From the NCBI RefSeq assembly GCF_014644435.1, contig NZ_BMKR01000006.1:248001-312000 (forward strand): a stretch of 64,000 bases of DNA, given 5' to 3'. Position numbers and translations under genes: made by a program. The notes under the pieces were generated by a model. The model worked only from the letters and a program-made list of their open reading frames with translations, was not told the origin of the DNA and made no database searches. Source of the DNA: Paenibacillus albidus (lineage in GTDB: Bacteria; Bacillota; Bacilli; Paenibacillales; Paenibacillaceae). Below, piece after piece: positions 35,361 through 45,046 of the stretch. The first letter of the stretch is position 1. Every line of letters starts with the position of its first letter.

Positions 35361-36941
35361 TTATTTCGCGCCGAAGCTGCGCACAAAACGGTGGAAGGCG
35401 GCTTGTCCTTCCGGTGTGCGTTTATAGACACCGGCGTGCTCCAGAATATGTGTAAATTTCATGCCCACTTCATTCTGGACAGTCTTCACGGCTTCCTCGC
35501 GCCCAAGCGAGGTGCCGAAACGTTCCGCCAATTCCTGTATCCAGCCTGCATGCCCGGCAAGGGGGTGGCCTGCGTCGCTCTTCACAGCAACAAGCCGGGC
35601 CGTATCTCCGGCCAGTATTTCCGCGACGGCATCGAGCTCTTCCTTCAGCCGTCCCGGCAGGATCGCCAGACCCATCACTTCAATCAGGCCGATATTCTCC
35701 TTCTTGATATGATGCATCTCCCGGTGCGGGTGGAAGATCCCTTCGGGATGCTCCTCGCTGGTCCGGTTGTTGCGCAGCACCAGATCCATCTCGAAGCTGC
35801 CGTCCTCCGCCCGGCGTACGATTGGCGTCACCGTATTGTGAGGCTGCATCTCGCCAGCCACCTCACTGAAGGCCAATACCTCGGCCTCAGGATCGCTGTA
35901 CGCTTTCCAGGCCTCATACAAGGCATTTCCGCATTCCAGCAGCACAGCAGGGTCCCCGCTGTTCAGACGTAGTACCGACATCGGCCACTTCACGATGCTG
36001 ATGCTGACACCCGGATAAGAAACGTGGGTAAACGTATCTTCTTTGGGGGCCTTCTGGATCGGGAACGTGTGCCGTCCCCCCTGAAAATGATCATGCGTCA
36101 GGATAGAACCGCCAACGATCGGCAAATCCGCATTTGAGCCGATAAAATAATGCGGGAAAGTTTCTACGAAACTAAGCAGGCGCCCCAGAGTAGCTTTGGT
36201 CAGCTTCATCGGCACATGATCATGATGGAACACAATGCAGTGTTCGTTATAGTAGACATAAGGCGAATACTGGAAGAACCACTGTTCGCTGCTCAGCTCC
36301 AGCGGGATTACACGCAGGTTCTGGCGCGGCGGATGATTGACCCTTCCGGCGTAGCCGACGTTCTCGCGGCAGAGCAGGCATTTCGGATAGACCGGCGGCG
36401 GGAGCAGCCGGGCCATGGCAATTTCCTTCGGACTTTTCTCCGGCCTGGACAAATTGATCGTCATCTCAATATCTCCATAAGGCGAATCCTGCAGCCAATA
36501 GACATTCTTCGAGATACGGTCCATGCGGATATAGTTGGAATCAATACTTAATTTGTAGAAACGATCCGTCGCGGCGGCAATGCCCTGTTCTCCCGCTATT
36601 CTGAAGAATTCCGCATTTACTTCGGAGGGCCGGGCAACCAGCAGGCCCATGATTTTGGCATCCAGCAGATCACGGTAAGTATCGCTGTTCTCGGGGATCA
36701 GCCCGATTTCGAAGCCGTAATCAATCAGCACATCCAGAGGGGCCTGCGGGCTTTCGAGCACAGCATCCGCAATCTCCCCGGCATACGGCTCACTGAAGCT
36801 GAACTGCTCCAGCAGCACATTGCGGCTGTAGTCATAATCTGCAGGCTGAATCAGTTCCTTGCGCAGCGCGAACTGCACAAGCTGTTCAATGGCCTGCTGT
36901 GCCTTGAGAGCGGCTGGGGTAGGTCTATTCTCGTTGTCCAT
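35361..36941 (-). CDS. galT: UDP-glucose-hexose-1-phosphate uridylyltransferase, type 2
   Basis: 526 residues, the long Firmicute form (GalT2) rather than the short HIT-type form. Conserved segments include CLLCRENVGYAGRVNHPPRQNLR, the HDHV motif (CIVFHHDHVPM) and GGSILTHDHFQGGRHTFP. It swaps galactose-1-phosphate and UDP-glucose to give UDP-galactose and glucose-1-phosphate in the Leloir pathway. Last gene of galK-galE-galT, 12 bases after galE. Confidence 0.95.
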   Translation of the reverse strand: MDNENRPTPAALKAQQAIEQLVQFALRKELIQPADYDYSRNVLLEQFSFSEPYAGEIADAVLESPQAPLDVLIDYGFEIGLIPENSDTYRDLLDAKIMGLLVARPSEVNAEFFRIAGEQGIAAATDRFYKLSIDSNYIRMDRISKNVYWLQDSPYGDIEMTINLSRPEKSPKEIAMARLLPPPVYPKCLLCRENVGYAGRVNHPPRQNLRVIPLELSSEQWFFQYSPYVYYNEHCIVFHHDHVPMKLTKATLGRLLSFVETFPHYFIGSNADLPIVGGSILTHDHFQGGRHTFPIQKAPKEDTFTHVSYPGVSISIVKWPMSVLRLNSGDPAVLLECGNALYEAWKAYSDPEAEVLAFSEVAGEMQPHNTVTPIVRRAEDGSFEMDLVLRNNRTSEEHPEGIFHPHREMHHIKKENIGLIEVMGLAILPGRLKEELDAVAEILAGDTARLVAVKSDAGHPLAGHAGWIQELAERFGTSLGREEAVKTVQNEVGMKFTHILEHAGVYKRTPEGQAAFHRFVRSFGAK

Positions 36942-36953
36942 CTTAAATTCTCC

Positions 36954-37940
36954 TTATTCCCCATAGCCCTGCGGATTGGCGGAATGCCAGTTCCAGGCGC
37001 TTTGAATGATATTCTCCAGATCTGCATGCTGCGGGTTCCAGCCCAGAATTGAACGGGCTCTCTCCGAGGAGGCGACCAGCACAGCCGGATCTCCGGCGCG
37101 GCGATCCTGGATAACTACCGGAATGTCGAGTCCGGTCACCTTGCGGGCAGTTTCAATGACCTGCTTCACCGAGAAGCCCAGTCCATTGCCCAGGTTGAAA
37201 ATATTGCTGGCACTGCCGCTGCGCAGGTACGTTACAGCACGGACGTGAGCATCTGCGAGGTCGCTGACATGAATGTAGTCACGCACGCAGGACCCGTCTT
37301 CTGTCGGATAGTCTTCACCGAAGACCGCAATACTTTCGCGCTGTTTCAGTGCAGTTTGCAGCACCAGCGGAATCAGATGGCTCTCCGGACGGTGGTCTTC
37401 CCCGATTTTGCCGCTGGCATGTGCACCTGCGGCATTAAAGTAACGCAGCGCCACATATTTGATGCCCAGCACCTTATCGAACCAGGCCATCATCCGTTCC
37501 ATGGTCAGCTTGGTTTCGCCGTATACATTCGCCGGCTCCGTGCGGTCTGTTTCTTCGATGGGCACCTTTTCCGGTTCGCCGTAGGTTGCCGCTGTCGAGG
37601 AAAAGACGATTTTGTCCACACCGGCCTTCTGCATTGCTTCCAGCAGGCACTGGGTGCCGTATACGTTGTTATCATAATATTTAACCGGGTCCTTCATACT
37701 CTCCCCTACGAGGGAGCTGGCCGCAAAATGAATGACCGCTTCAATGCTGTTCTCGGAGAACAGCTTCGCCAGCAGCTCCTTGTCGCGCAGATCGCCTTCG
37801 TACAGCTTGCCGCCCAGCAGCGCCTCGCGGTGCCCTGTCAGCAGGTTGTCGATAACCACTACTTCCTCGCCCCGATCCAGCAGTTCAGCTACTGTATGGG
37901 AACCAATATACCCCGCTCCACCTGTTACAAGAATCGCCAT
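36954..37940 (-). CDS. galE: UDP-glucose 4-epimerase
   Basis: 328 residues, extended short-chain dehydrogenase. NAD-binding TGGAGYIGSHT at 6-16, catalytic Ser in FSSTAATYGEP and the YGETK (YxxxK) pair near 148-152. It interconverts UDP-galactose and UDP-glucose. It starts two bases after the galK stop. Confidence 0.96.
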   Translation of the reverse strand: MAILVTGGAGYIGSHTVAELLDRGEEVVVIDNLLTGHREALLGGKLYEGDLRDKELLAKLFSENSIEAVIHFAASSLVGESMKDPVKYYDNNVYGTQCLLEAMQKAGVDKIVFSSTAATYGEPEKVPIEETDRTEPANVYGETKLTMERMMAWFDKVLGIKYVALRYFNAAGAHASGKIGEDHRPESHLIPLVLQTALKQRESIAVFGEDYPTEDGSCVRDYIHVSDLADAHVRAVTYLRSGSASNIFNLGNGLGFSVKQVIETARKVTGLDIPVVIQDRRAGDPAVLVASSERARSILGWNPQHADLENIIQSAWNWHSANPQGYGE

Positions 37941-37942
37941 TT

Positions 37943-39121
37943 TTAATTATCCCCTTTCAATTCTTCTACACCATTGCCAATGCCGCATACATAGAATTCG
38001 CCAACCAGACCGGTTCTTGTTGTATAAGCTTCCCCTACTTCACGGATGAACCGCTCCACATCATCCTCGTGCACCAGCGAGACTGTACACCCGCCGAAGC
38101 CTGCGCCGGTCATGCGGGAACCCAGGGTGCCAGGAATACGCTGTGCCTCCTCCACCATGATATCCAGCTCCTCACAGCTCACCTCATAAAGATCACGAAG
38201 CGAAAGGTGAGAATCATTCATATATTGTCCAAATTGCTTGAGGTCATTGATTCTCAGCACTTGGACAGAATCCAGGACACGCCTATTCTCTTCCACTACA
38301 TGGCGGGCACGGCTGCGGACGATCCCGTCTTCAATATTGGCCTGATAGGCTTCAAACTGTTCAACCGTCAGCTCCGCCAGGTAAGACAGGGAGGGGAGCT
38401 GCTTCTTGAAGATAGCGAGCGCCTCGTCACACTGCTGACGGCGTTCATTGTATTTGGAGTCGACCAGGCCTCTCTTCTTGTTCGTATTCCCGATCACCAG
38501 CTTGTAAGAGCCGGTCACAAACGGCACCAGTTCATACTCAAGGGTGTCGCACATCAGCAGGATAGCATGGTCCCGCTTGCCGTTCGCCACTGCGAACTGA
38601 TCCATAATGCCGGAGTTTACGCCCACATACTGATTCTCGGCACGCTGGGACAAGAGGGAGATTTCCACCGTATCGGTATCCCCTCCTTCCAGAGTCAGAA
38701 AAGCGAACGCGGTCACCACTTCCAGGGAAGCGGAGGAGGATAAACCCGAACCGTTCGGAATATCCCCGTGATACAGCAGCTCATAGCCTCGGGATACCGG
38801 CAGGTCTTTTTTCTTCAATTCCACCATGACGCCAATCGGATAGTCGATCCACTCTCCGCTCTTGGCACTGCCAAGCCCGCTGTAATCAATGGATGCCTCG
38901 TAAGGAAGATTTGTAGAAGCGAACACCACTTTGTTGTCACTGCGGGGGCGTACAATCAGGGTCGTCCCAAACTCCAGTGCTGCCGGAAGCACATAACCGC
39001 CGTTGTAGTCCAGATGCTCTCCGATGAGATTGACACGGCCCGGTGCATAGAATACGCGGGCCTCTTCTCCGCTCTCCCCGTACTTTTCAATAAATTTCCG
39101 TTTAAGTTCCTGTGTGCTCAT
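37943..39121 (-). CDS. galK: Galactokinase
   Basis: 392 residues, GHMP kinase. The signature GRVNLIGEHLDYNGGYVLP lies at about 28-46, the ATP loop LSSSASLEV near 125-133, and the third motif GAGFGGCTVSLV near 346. It phosphorylates galactose with ATP, the first Leloir step. First gene of galKET. Its promoter region carries a perfect palindrome and a weak -35, and a divergent AraC-type gene lies upstream, so activation by that regulator is likely. Confidence 0.96.
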   Translation of the reverse strand: MSTQELKRKFIEKYGESGEEARVFYAPGRVNLIGEHLDYNGGYVLPAALEFGTTLIVRPRSDNKVVFASTNLPYEASIDYSGLGSAKSGEWIDYPIGVMVELKKKDLPVSRGYELLYHGDIPNGSGLSSSASLEVVTAFAFLTLEGGDTDTVEISLLSQRAENQYVGVNSGIMDQFAVANGKRDHAILLMCDTLEYELVPFVTGSYKLVIGNTNKKRGLVDSKYNERRQQCDEALAIFKKQLPSLSYLAELTVEQFEAYQANIEDGIVRSRARHVVEENRRVLDSVQVLRINDLKQFGQYMNDSHLSLRDLYEVSCEELDIMVEEAQRIPGTLGSRMTGAGFGGCTVSLVHEDDVERFIREVGEAYTTRTGLVGEFYVCGIGNGVEELKGDN

Positions 39122-39186
39122 GAATGCTGCTCCATCCTTTCGCCTCGACTGTTTCTATGGAATAAGCATCGCGCCTTCATGCTTAC

Positions 39187-39214
39187 ATTATAATAAAATC
39201 AGACTTGGTCTGAT
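39187..39214 (-). promoter_or_regulatory. galKET promoter with operator palindrome
   Basis: TATAAT at 39192-39187 with no good -35 at the right distance. ATCAGAC-CAA-GTCTGAT (39214-39198) is a perfect 7-base inverted repeat just upstream of the -10. It is a candidate operator for the divergent AraC-type protein or another regulator. Confidence 0.5.
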
Positions 39215-39341
39215 AATGCAATCATGTGTGCAATGTATGGATAAATGTGACTTCACTATATATAATAGAAAAGAACATAACCATCCAAGCGCAAGGACAA
39301 ACGGCTTCTTAAGACGTTGACACAAGAAAGGTTGCCCCTAA

Positions 39342-40208
39342 ATGGAACATACTTATTCGGTAGGATCAAATCCGGTATATTATGATAACCAGCGGCGGCA
39401 TGTGCTGTTTGCCGGCCAAAGCCAGACACTGCCCAATCATCAGGCCGGGCCCAAAATCTACGATTATTATCTGCTGCATTTCATCGTGTCCGGTTCAGGA
39501 ACTTTCCGTACCGAGCAGCGGACCTACGAGCTGGGTGCAGGCGACTGCTTTCTGATTCATCCCGGACAGCTTGTCAGCTATGTATCGGACCCCAGGCAGC
39601 CTTGGCATTACCGCTGGGCCGCTTTTACCGGCATTGAAGCGGACAGCCTGGTGCTCAGAGCCGGATTCACTCCCCTGCAGCCCGTTCTGTCTGCTGGGGA
39701 AGAGAGCACCATTCCGGGGGCACTGGAAGGAATGATGCAAGCTTTTTATGCCAATAAAGAAAGCGCCGACCTTACTTCTCTCGGTTATTTATACCTGATT
39801 GTAGGCGAGGCTGCTGAACGCCTGTCTCCCTTCTCCCGCCTGTCCGGTGCCGAATCGCAGGTCAAGCGTACGGTCAAGCAAATGATTCATTATATGGCCG
39901 CCCAGTATGCCCATCCGGTATCCATTGAACAGATGTGCGCAAGCCTGGGCTACAACCGCGCCTATTTGTCCCGGATCTTCAAGCAGGAGACCGGCTTGTC
40001 GCCTGTGACCTATCTGCTGAAGCTCCGCATCGAGAAATCACGGCAGCTCCTGCGGGAACGGCCTGAGCTTTCCGTGGAACAGGTGGCGGCATCTGTAGGG
40101 ATGACGGATGCCTTGTATTTCTCCCGCCAGTTCAGGCGATTCTGCGCAGAATCGCCAACCTCCTACAGGGCCGCTACAGCCAGGCATGGAGAGCCCGATC
40201 CCCGTTAA
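39342..40208 (+). CDS. AraC-family regulator of the gal operon (proposed)
   Basis: 288 residues. The N-terminal cupin-like sugar-sensing domain (about 20-165: YYLLHFIVSGSGTFRTEQRT, then FLIHPGQLVSYVSDP) is followed by two helix-turn-helix motifs (about 185-285: VSIEQMCASLGYNRAYLSRIF and VEQVAASVGMTDALYFSRQF). Divergent from galKET with a shared 220-base control region that contains the palindrome at 39198-39214. It probably activates gal genes in response to galactose or a galactoside; the effector is inference. Confidence 0.87.
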   Translation: MEHTYSVGSNPVYYDNQRRHVLFAGQSQTLPNHQAGPKIYDYYLLHFIVSGSGTFRTEQRTYELGAGDCFLIHPGQLVSYVSDPRQPWHYRWAAFTGIEADSLVLRAGFTPLQPVLSAGEESTIPGALEGMMQAFYANKESADLTSLGYLYLIVGEAAERLSPFSRLSGAESQVKRTVKQMIHYMAAQYAHPVSIEQMCASLGYNRAYLSRIFKQETGLSPVTYLLKLRIEKSRQLLRERPELSVEQVAASVGMTDALYFSRQFRRFCAESPTSYRAATARHGEPDPR

Positions 40209-40251
40209 ACCCGCATCGCGTCCTAAGGACGGCCTGGGCCCGGAGTATAGC

Positions 40252-40288
40252 AACAGCCCGTTTTTATAAGTACAGGAACCGGGCTGTT
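40252..40288. terminator. Terminator between convergent genes
   Basis: AACAGCCCG and CGGGCTGTT arms. It serves the AraC-type gene and possibly the aldo/keto reductase gene from the other side. Confidence 0.7.
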
Positions 40289-40331
40289 CATTCAGCCTGA
40301 CTGCTTATGCATGCAGGGGCCTCATGCTTAC

Positions 40332-41336
40332 CTAGTTGTCTTCTTCTGTCCGGAGTATCGTCTCAATACGATCCAATTCTTCCTGTGAGAAGTCTGTGTT
40401 CGCAAGTGCGGCAATGTTCTCTTCAATCTGGCTGACTCGGCTTGCGCCAATAAGTGCTGAAGTGACCTTGCCCTCGCGCAGCGTCCAGCTTAACGCGAAT
40501 TGCGCCAGACTTTGGCCCCGGGAAGCCGCGAGCTGATTAAGGGCCCGGATTTTGCGCAGCACATCAGGAGTAATCCGGCTTTCGTTAAGCGCGGTAGACG
40601 GTTTGGCTGCCCTTGAATTCTCCGGAATCCCATTCAGGTATTTATTCGTCAACATCCCCTGTGCCAGCGGCGTGAAGGCAATGCTGCCGATGCCGTTCTC
40701 CTCAAGCACCGCAAGCAGCCCGCCTTCAATCCAGCGGTCAAGCATGGAATATCTCGGCTGATGAATCAGCAGCGGCGTGCCCAGCTCTTTCAGAATCTTG
40801 ACCGCCTGACTTGTCTGCTCCGCCGTATAGTTGGATAAGCCAATATAGAGGGCTTTGCCTGAGCGGACAATATGATCCAGTGCTTGCATAGTCTCTTCGA
40901 GCGGGGTCTCCGGGTCTGGACGATGGGAGTAAAAAATATCGACATAATCAAGCCCCAGCCGTTTCAGACTCTGATCCAGGCTCGACAGCAGATATTTACG
41001 CGACCCCCAGTCCCCGTAAGGACCAGGCCACATATAATACCCTGCCTTGGTAGAAATCAGCATTTCATCACGGTAGGGAGCCAGATCACGGGCCAGCACC
41101 CTGCCAAACAGCTCTTCCGCCGAACCCGCAGGAGGACCATAATTATTGGCCAGATCAAAATGGGTGATCCCGAGATCAAAAGCGCGGGTAATCATTTCAC
41201 GGCCGTTCTCATAACTATCGATTCCGCCGAAATTGTGCCACAGTCCCAGTGAGATTGCCGGAAGCTTGAGGCCCGACTTGCCGCAGCGGTTATAACGCAT
41301 CACTTCATACCGTTCATCGCTTGCCACATATACCAT
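40332..41336 (-). CDS. Aldo/keto reductase (YghZ/L-glyceraldehyde-3-phosphate reductase type)
   Basis: 334 residues, NADPH-dependent TIM-barrel reductase. Catalytic Asp and Tyr in ITHFDLANNYGPPAGSAEE, Lys in LISTKAGYYMWPGPYGDWGS and His in YVDIFYSHRPD. The insert WPGPYGDWGSRKYL is typical of the YghZ (AKR14) branch, which reduces L-glyceraldehyde 3-phosphate and methylglyoxal, so aldehyde detoxification is the likely role. Start ATG 41336 has GGGGAGA six bases upstream. Probably monocistronic. Confidence 0.9.
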   Translation of the reverse strand: MVYVASDERYEVMRYNRCGKSGLKLPAISLGLWHNFGGIDSYENGREMITRAFDLGITHFDLANNYGPPAGSAEELFGRVLARDLAPYRDEMLISTKAGYYMWPGPYGDWGSRKYLLSSLDQSLKRLGLDYVDIFYSHRPDPETPLEETMQALDHIVRSGKALYIGLSNYTAEQTSQAVKILKELGTPLLIHQPRYSMLDRWIEGGLLAVLEENGIGSIAFTPLAQGMLTNKYLNGIPENSRAAKPSTALNESRITPDVLRKIRALNQLAASRGQSLAQFALSWTLREGKVTSALIGASRVSQIEENIAALANTDFSQEELDRIETILRTEEDN

Positions 41337-41457
41337 CGCTTATCTCCCCGCCTCTCGTTCACGCTAATAGTGCAATACCCTATTTTAAACCGGAAATCGC
41401 AATTGTAATCCCGGGAACCGGAAAATGCAGGAAACAAGAGGACTCTTATACCCCGCC

Positions 41458-42204
41458 TTACCCCTTCGAAAGCAGCTTGTGCACGTTGCCCATGACTTGG
41501 CCGATACGGTCTTTAATAATCAGATCGGCCCGATGATCATAAGGAGTGGGGTCCCCGTTAAGCAACACGGTATGCCGCCCCTGGAAATAGGTCACCAGAC
41601 TGGCTGCAGGTTGAACCGTCAAGGAAGTCCCGCCGATAATGAGCAGATCCGCAGCGGCAATCGCCTCTACGGCTGCCGTCAGCACCCCCTGATTCAGTGC
41701 CTCTTCATACAGGACAACATCCGGTTTGATCATTCCGCTGCAGACATGGCAGCGCGGAACACTCTCCTCACTGCGGATTACCTCTTCCAGCCCATAGTAG
41801 CGCGAACAATCCATGCAGTAGTTGCGATGAATGGAACCGTGCAGCTCCAGTACATGAACGCTGCCCGCCTGCTGGTGCAGGCCGTCGATATTTTGCGTAA
41901 TGACCGCATTCAGCTTACCCTGCCGCTCCAGCTCAGCCAACAGCAGATGCGCACCGTTCGGAACCGCCTCGGGATGAATCATCTTGCTGCGGTAGAAATC
42001 AAAAAAAATGTCCGGTGAGGACATAAAAAAAGTGCGGCTGAGCATAACCTCCGGCGGATACGGAGAATGATGCTCAGCCCTATATAACCCTGCTGCTGAC
42101 CGGAAATCGGGGATGCCGCTTTCTGTGGATGTTCCTGCTCCCCCAAAAAACACGATATTGTTACTGTCTGTAATCCAGGAAGCCAAAGTCTGTAATGGAT
42201 CCAT
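41458..42204 (-). CDS. NAD-dependent protein deacylase, Sir2 family
   Basis: 248 residues. GAGTSTESGIPDFRS at 22-36 and QNIDGLH at 104-110 form the NAD site, and H122 is the catalytic base. Four cysteines (C130, C133, C152, C155) bind the structural zinc. It removes acetyl or other acyl groups from protein lysines, giving nicotinamide and O-acyl-ADP-ribose. It follows the HAD hydrolase gene by 33 bases on the same strand. Confidence 0.95.
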   Translation of the reverse strand: MDPLQTLASWITDSNNIVFFGGAGTSTESGIPDFRSAAGLYRAEHHSPYPPEVMLSRTFFMSSPDIFFDFYRSKMIHPEAVPNGAHLLLAELERQGKLNAVITQNIDGLHQQAGSVHVLELHGSIHRNYCMDCSRYYGLEEVIRSEESVPRCHVCSGMIKPDVVLYEEALNQGVLTAAVEAIAAADLLIIGGTSLTVQPAASLVTYFQGRHTVLLNGDPTPYDHRADLIIKDRIGQVMGNVHKLLSKG

Positions 42205-42237
42205 ATATGCAGCACATCCTTTCTATTCTATAGGGCT

Positions 42238-43005
42238 TTAGACAGAAATGCGGAGTTCGGAGAAATCACGGATAATAACATCCGCATCCAGCAGATGGGC
42301 ACTGCCGCCATCCTCGGCGCAAAGCCCCACGCAAAGGCCCAAACCCGCGCCTTTCCCCAATTGCATATCGGCGTTGCTGTCCCCGATAATAACCGTCTCG
42401 GCGGGCAGCAGGTCTAGCTCCCGGCAGGCCAGTTCAGCCATCTCCGGGGCCGGTTTGCCGGTACGCACACGTTCCCTTGTTACTACAGAACGGAAATAGC
42501 CGGAGATACCCAGCCATTCCAGATGTTCTCCCGTGGTCCGGCCGCCGTCGGAAGTCACCACCCCAAGTTTCAACGCTGCACCTTCACACTGCTCCAGGAA
42601 AGGAAGCAAACCCGGTAAAGGTTCGGCAGTTCGGCGCCTGCGCAGTTCCTGGTTCGCTTCCTTGTCAATGCTCTTCACGCGGGCGATCGCTTCGTTCCAG
42701 GGAACACCGGCGGCATACAGCTGCCACGCCAGAATTCCGTAAGTCTCTTCGGCTGTAGCCATAGCAAGCGGTCCGGCTGGATCATACCCGCTGAGCTTCC
42801 CGCCGGCACTGTGCCGTGTCCCGAGAATTCCGGGCAGCCTTTCGGCCAATCGAGGTCCGCTCAGAGCCAGCTGGTCTTCCATAGCGCGCAGAACCAGCTC
42901 CGCCCAGCTTCCCCAGGTTGCCATCAGATTCAGCAGCGTTCCGTCCTTGTCGAACAATATCCCCCGGCAAGCGACCGCCCGGTTGTTCACGTGCAATATT
43001 GGCAT
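42238..43005 (-). CDS. HAD-superfamily hydrolase
   Basis: 255 residues, subclass I phosphatase. Motif I FDKDGTLL with D19 and D21, motif II VVTSDGGRT, and motif IV IIGDSNADMQLGKGAG near 205. The helical cap lies between motifs I and II (about 30-120). It resembles phosphoglycolate-phosphatase-like enzymes but the substrate cannot be told. It sits between an alpha/beta hydrolase gene and the sirtuin gene, probably in one unit. Confidence 0.87.
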   Translation of the reverse strand: MPILHVNNRAVACRGILFDKDGTLLNLMATWGSWAELVLRAMEDQLALSGPRLAERLPGILGTRHSAGGKLSGYDPAGPLAMATAEETYGILAWQLYAAGVPWNEAIARVKSIDKEANQELRRRRTAEPLPGLLPFLEQCEGAALKLGVVTSDGGRTTGEHLEWLGISGYFRSVVTRERVRTGKPAPEMAELACRELDLLPAETVIIGDSNADMQLGKGAGLGLCVGLCAEDGGSAHLLDADVIIRDFSELRISV

Positions 43006-43039
43006 TATCCGTCCTCCATCCCGGCTCCGCCGTAAATGA

Positions 43040-43780
43040 TTATTTCAGATTGCTGAGCCAATCGAGCATGGCGCTCTTGGTCAGCTGCTGCTGCTCTTCC
43101 TCGGAAATTTCCGGGGTTCCGTCGCCCTTCTGGACGCCATAACTTCCAAATTGGGCATGGTTACCGCCTTCCACCGAATAATAAAGGGTATTATCCGGCA
43201 GCAAGGAACGTCCTGCGCGGTAGCTCTTCATGTCGATCACCTGATCCTCTGTTCCAAGCAGCGAAAGCACCGATAAGGTTGTGCCTTTCAGGCTGCCTTT
43301 CTCATCCGGATAGGAGGCCAGAAAGAATACCCCCTGCAGTTGTTCCGCATGCTCTGCTGCATACCTTGAGGCCATGACGCCACCCAGGGAATGTCCGCCC
43401 ATGACAAAAGACAGCTTGGGATGCACACGGATGATTTCCGCAGCGGCATCCCCTTTGGTTACGGCCAGATTCAGCGGCATTTTGGCAATGTAAAAAGGAT
43501 GTCCTGCCTCAGCGATGCTTTTGGCGAGCGGAGAATAGGCTTCAGGGGAGACCAGCGCTCCGGGATAAAAAATAACGGCCGCTCCCTGTACAACTGCAGG
43601 CTCAAAGGAAATCCAGTTGTCATTTTGCTCCACGGCAACACTCCCGGCCGAAATCAGGGCACTTTGGGCTTGTTGTTCAGGAGCATAGGGAGTTAAATAG
43701 TTCCACAGCAATAAACCGCCAGCAACAAGAAGGATAATGATAAATATAACAGCGCGGCGTTTGGTTATTCTTTTTCTCAA
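43040..43780 (-). CDS. Membrane-anchored alpha/beta hydrolase
   Basis: 246 residues. One N-terminal membrane helix after a basic start (RKRITKRRAVIFIIILLVAG), then an alpha/beta-hydrolase domain with nucleophile elbow GGHSLGGVMA, an Asp-containing loop (LLGTEDQVIDM) and the catalytic His in VEGGNHAQFGSYG. The enzyme should face outward. The substrate is unknown; the oxyanion region FYPGALVSPEAY is typical of the YdjP/DUF-type carboxylesterase group. Start is placed at TTG 43780 because GGGAG lies nine bases upstream; a GTG eight codons earlier is possible. Confidence 0.82.
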   Translation of the reverse strand: MRKRITKRRAVIFIIILLVAGGLLLWNYLTPYAPEQQAQSALISAGSVAVEQNDNWISFEPAVVQGAAVIFYPGALVSPEAYSPLAKSIAEAGHPFYIAKMPLNLAVTKGDAAAEIIRVHPKLSFVMGGHSLGGVMASRYAAEHAEQLQGVFFLASYPDEKGSLKGTTLSVLSLLGTEDQVIDMKSYRAGRSLLPDNTLYYSVEGGNHAQFGSYGVQKGDGTPEISEEEQQQLTKSAMLDWLSNLK

Positions 43781-43876
43781 GTAATTCCACTCCCGGATTT
43801 GCACTTCTTACTAGAAAATTATAGAGGAATCCCGGGCAGCAAACAACCTTCAACACATCGCCACAATTGAACCCTG

Positions 43877-43890
43877 TGAGAGCGCTTTCC
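43877..43890. promoter_or_regulatory. Candidate CcpA site (cre)
   Basis: TGAGAGCGCTTTCC matches the cre consensus at 13 of 14 positions. It lies between the divergent alpha/beta hydrolase and acyltransferase genes. Confidence 0.4.
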
Positions 43891-43972
43891 ATTGTGACAT
43901 TATTCACAATCATTACAGGTAAAAGGATGTATTTTAAAATTAAAGTAATTGCACATCTGGAGGGCACTCATA

Positions 43973-45010
43973 ATGGGGGAAAACTCGCTGGAGGCGCGTG
44001 GGGAAACATTTTTCCTTAACCTGCGCTTTATGCTGATTGTCACTGTATTTGTCGGCAACGCCATTGAACCGCTGCTGGGCAGCATGAGCGGTTTGCATAA
44101 TCTATACCTGTGGATCTTCAGTTTTCATATGCCGCTGTTTGTGCTTGTAACCGGGTATTTCGCCAGAAAAAGTCTGAGCGGAAGTGCAGGCCGCAAGGTG
44201 CTGCTGCAGATTGGGCTGCAATACCTGATTTTTCAAAGCCTCTACTCTGCCCTGGACATTTCTCTCTTCCGCGTAAACAACATCCATCATTCTTTCTTCG
44301 CCCCTTATCTGCTGCTCTGGTTCCTGGCCAGCCATGCATGTTGGCGTCTCCTGATGCTCGGCATGGGGAGATGGAGCAAGACCGCACAGATCATATTCGC
44401 CATAACGGCCGGTGTCGCTGTAGGTTATTTGCAGCTTGACGGTGTCTGGTTCAGCATCAGCCGTACCTTTGTATACCTGCCGTACTTTGTGATCGGCTAT
44501 CATTTTTCCTTCGGCGCGTTTGCCAAGCTGTATCAGCAACATGCCAGAATCGCCGCTGCTGCCGTTTCCGTTCTGCTCTTCCTTCTGCTCGGTACACTAG
44601 GCTCAGATCTTCCGCTGGGCTGGCTCTACGGCAGCATGACCTACATGCAGCTGGGGGCTCAAGAATGGTACGCCGGCTTATACCGGCTTGCAATGTACGG
44701 CCTGCAGTTTGCAGCTTCGCTGGCTTTTCTGGGCTGGGTACCTTACCGAGTGAGCCGAATGACCGATTGGGGCCGCCGGACACTGTACGTTTTCCTGCTG
44801 CATGGCTTCATTGTCCGCTTGGCAGCCGTTTCCGGATTGTATACCTATATCAATAGTCCTGCAGGTGCAGGGGTTCTGCTGCTCGGCGCCGTCCTTGTCA
44901 CTGTTCTGCTGGCCGGTCCCGGCGTTAAACGCCTGCTTCACCCAGTTGTTGAGCCGTCCGTGGCCTGGATGATCACTCTACAGCGTGCCGCCCTTCGCCG
45001 TACGCTTTGA
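43973..45010 (+). CDS. Membrane acyltransferase, acyltransferase-3 family
   Basis: 345 residues with about ten membrane helices. The family hallmarks are the early LNLRFMLIVTVFVGNAIEPLL and LYLWIFSFHMPLFVLVTGYFARKS (SFHMPLF near residue 55) and a late YVFLLHGFIVRLA. Such proteins move acyl groups, often acetyl, across or on the membrane to cell-surface sugars or polymers. It is like the YkrP/fucose-4-O-acetylase group. ATG 43973 is chosen for the GGAGGG eight to ten bases upstream; a TTG eight codons earlier lacks one. Divergent from the hydrolase gene, with a candidate cre between. Confidence 0.87.
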   Translation: MGENSLEARGETFFLNLRFMLIVTVFVGNAIEPLLGSMSGLHNLYLWIFSFHMPLFVLVTGYFARKSLSGSAGRKVLLQIGLQYLIFQSLYSALDISLFRVNNIHHSFFAPYLLLWFLASHACWRLLMLGMGRWSKTAQIIFAITAGVAVGYLQLDGVWFSISRTFVYLPYFVIGYHFSFGAFAKLYQQHARIAAAAVSVLLFLLLGTLGSDLPLGWLYGSMTYMQLGAQEWYAGLYRLAMYGLQFAASLAFLGWVPYRVSRMTDWGRRTLYVFLLHGFIVRLAAVSGLYTYINSPAGAGVLLLGAVLVTVLLAGPGVKRLLHPVVEPSVAWMITLQRAALRRTL

Positions 45011-45046
45011 CTTGTTCCGATAAACGCGGGCAGCAATGGAGTGTAG

